Shown one piece after another: positions 6,190 to 6,633 of a stretch of 6,633 nt of DNA. A model generated the notes under the pieces. That model was not told the origin of the DNA. It did no database searches and saw nothing but the letters and a program-made list of their open reading frames with translations. The stretch comes from an uncultured Ruminococcus sp. (GTDB lineage Bacteria > Bacillota > Clostridia > Oscillospirales > Acutalibacteraceae), in contig CADCQO010000011.1 in the NCBI GenBank assembly GCA_902803585.1, positions 1-6,633 on the forward strand, read 5' to 3'. The number at the start of each line of letters is the position of its first letter. The first letter of the stretch is position 1. The position numbers and the translations under genes are program-made.

Positions 6190-6309
6190 TAAACAACAGT
6201 CAATGCCGTGAAGTATGGATGCGGTATGGCGAACCAGATTCTGTCACATATCGTGAGCCGGCAGGAGATAGGCGGGAGGTGAAATCGTATCAGGATATAT
6301 TCAGTATAA

Positions 6310-6560
6310 TGCATAAAACAAGCACCATCGTACCACATATTCTTCTATGCATCAATAAGCAGCACTGTCAACTTTACGGTCTGTAATGTCGGAGATGTTT
6401 TTGCAATGGGTGCAAAGGTGATCAACAATACCAGTACGCCGATTACACTGAATATTTCCGGTTACAGTGAAGAACTTGCCAGCAGAGAAGATTATACTTT
6501 TTCAAACAGGTGTTATCTCACCGCCAAAAGCGGCACTTCCCTGACCTTTAACCTAAATGG
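6310..6560 (+). pseudogene. Fragment of an unidentified gene, truncated at both ends
   Basis: The plus-strand frame is open from 6310 to a TAA at 6580-6582. The part from about 6361 reads like a beta-rich secreted protein piece: STVNFTVCNVGDVFAMGAKV, then ITLNISGYSEEL and SGTSLTFNLN. There is no start codon with a ribosome binding site: the first ATG, at 6406, falls inside the protein-like stretch. The last residues are encoded by the hairpin of the putative mobile element, so the original 3' end was cut off near 6557-6562. I do not recognise the family. It could be a remnant of another surface protein. Confidence 0.4.
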
Positions 6561-6561
6561 G

Positions 6562-6633
6562 CAAGAAGTCCCCCGCCTCTAAGGCGGTGGGATGAATTGC
6601 CGGTTAGCCGCAAGGCTGACTTTTTTCTTGACA
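6562..6633 (-). mobile_element. Probable terminal region of an IS200/IS605-type TnpB element (continues beyond window)
   Basis: Two adjacent hairpins occur here. One pairs 6569-6578 with 6582-6591 (GCCT/AGGC core, CTA loop). The other pairs 6603-6609 with 6614-6620 around GCAA. Read on the minus strand, the order resembles the right-end and omega-RNA region after tnpB genes: an A run, a small hairpin, CCGGCAATTCATCCCA, then a GC hairpin ending GGGGGACTTCTTGCCC. The tnpB gene would then lie to the right of the window. The match is from memory of such ends. The exact boundary is not determined, and the element's identity and orientation remain uncertain. Confidence 0.45.
6603..6626 (+). terminator. 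Rho-independent terminator-like hairpin (plus strand)
   Basis: GTTAGCC and GGCTGAC form a 7-pair stem (one G-U) closed by a GCAA tetraloop and followed by TTTTTT (6621-6626). The shape is that of an intrinsic terminator for plus-strand transcripts. It may equally be part of the structured end of the mobile element. Confidence 0.45.

Larger units (their letters stand above)
6097..6309. other. Intergenic region upstream of the pilus promoter, no supported gene
   Basis: This AT-rich stretch holds no convincing coding sequence. It contains two inverted repeats, annotated separately (6148-6170 and 6168-6189). From about 6190 the composition becomes more GC-rich. Short plus-strand frames there, such as one ending in the TGA at 6280-6282, may be remnants of former genes, but I recognise none of them. 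Confidence 0.5.

Noticed and set aside
6195..6282. Short plus-strand frame ending at the TGA in GGAGGTGAAATC, and a following GTG/ATG frame of about 25-35 codons
   Set aside because: Both are very short and resemble no known protein. The GGGAGG abuts the GTG too closely and is too far from the ATG at 6309 to act as its ribosome binding site.
1..6633. CRISPR array, tRNA or rRNA genes
   Set aside because: I saw no regularly spaced direct repeats, no cloverleaf-like sequence and no rRNA-like conserved stretches on either strand.

Overview
The window holds most of one sortase-assembled pilus operon. Every recognisable gene is on the minus strand and is read from about 6060 down past base 1. The sequence suggests a Gram-positive anaerobe of the Clostridia, probably a gut Ruminococcaceae/Oscillospiraceae-type organism. 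The reasons are the moderate base composition, strong AGGAGG ribosome binding sites, a sortase with pilin-type isopeptide domains, and a large surface protein whose modules resemble ruminococcal SpaA/fibro-slime adhesins. The taxonomic call is an inference.

Layout in transcription order: a sigma-A type promoter (TTGAAA-N17-TATAAT, 6068-6096); a signal-peptidase-like membrane protein lacking both catalytic residues (5414-5986); a two-domain major pilin with an IIPTG sorting motif (4113-5237); a gap of 186 bases with a strong hairpin; a class B sortase (3216-3926); a small FctB-like pilin with an unusual VPKTKDN motif (2658-3200); and a very large secreted adhesin, probably the pilus tip, that runs off the left edge after 872 residues (1-2618). 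The adhesin is open across the whole left 2.6 kb.

The gene set matches the streptococcal FCT pilus: SipA chaperone, FctA backbone, SrtB/SrtC2 class B sortase, FctB anchor and Cpa tip. The tip gene is last here rather than first. The inferred scheme is as follows. Backbone, minor pilin and tip are exported by Sec. The SipA-like pseudo-enzyme assists polymerisation. The class B sortase cleaves IIPTG and links backbone subunits. The FctB-like protein serves as base or minor subunit and the large protein as adhesive tip. The hairpin between backbone and sortase could set the ratio of the abundant pilin to the assembly enzymes.

The right-hand 570 bases hold no intact gene. They contain the operon promoter, AT-rich inverted repeats, a degraded plus-strand gene fragment (about 6310-6560), and at the extreme right two hairpins that look like the terminal region of an IS200/IS605-type TnpB element interrupting that fragment.
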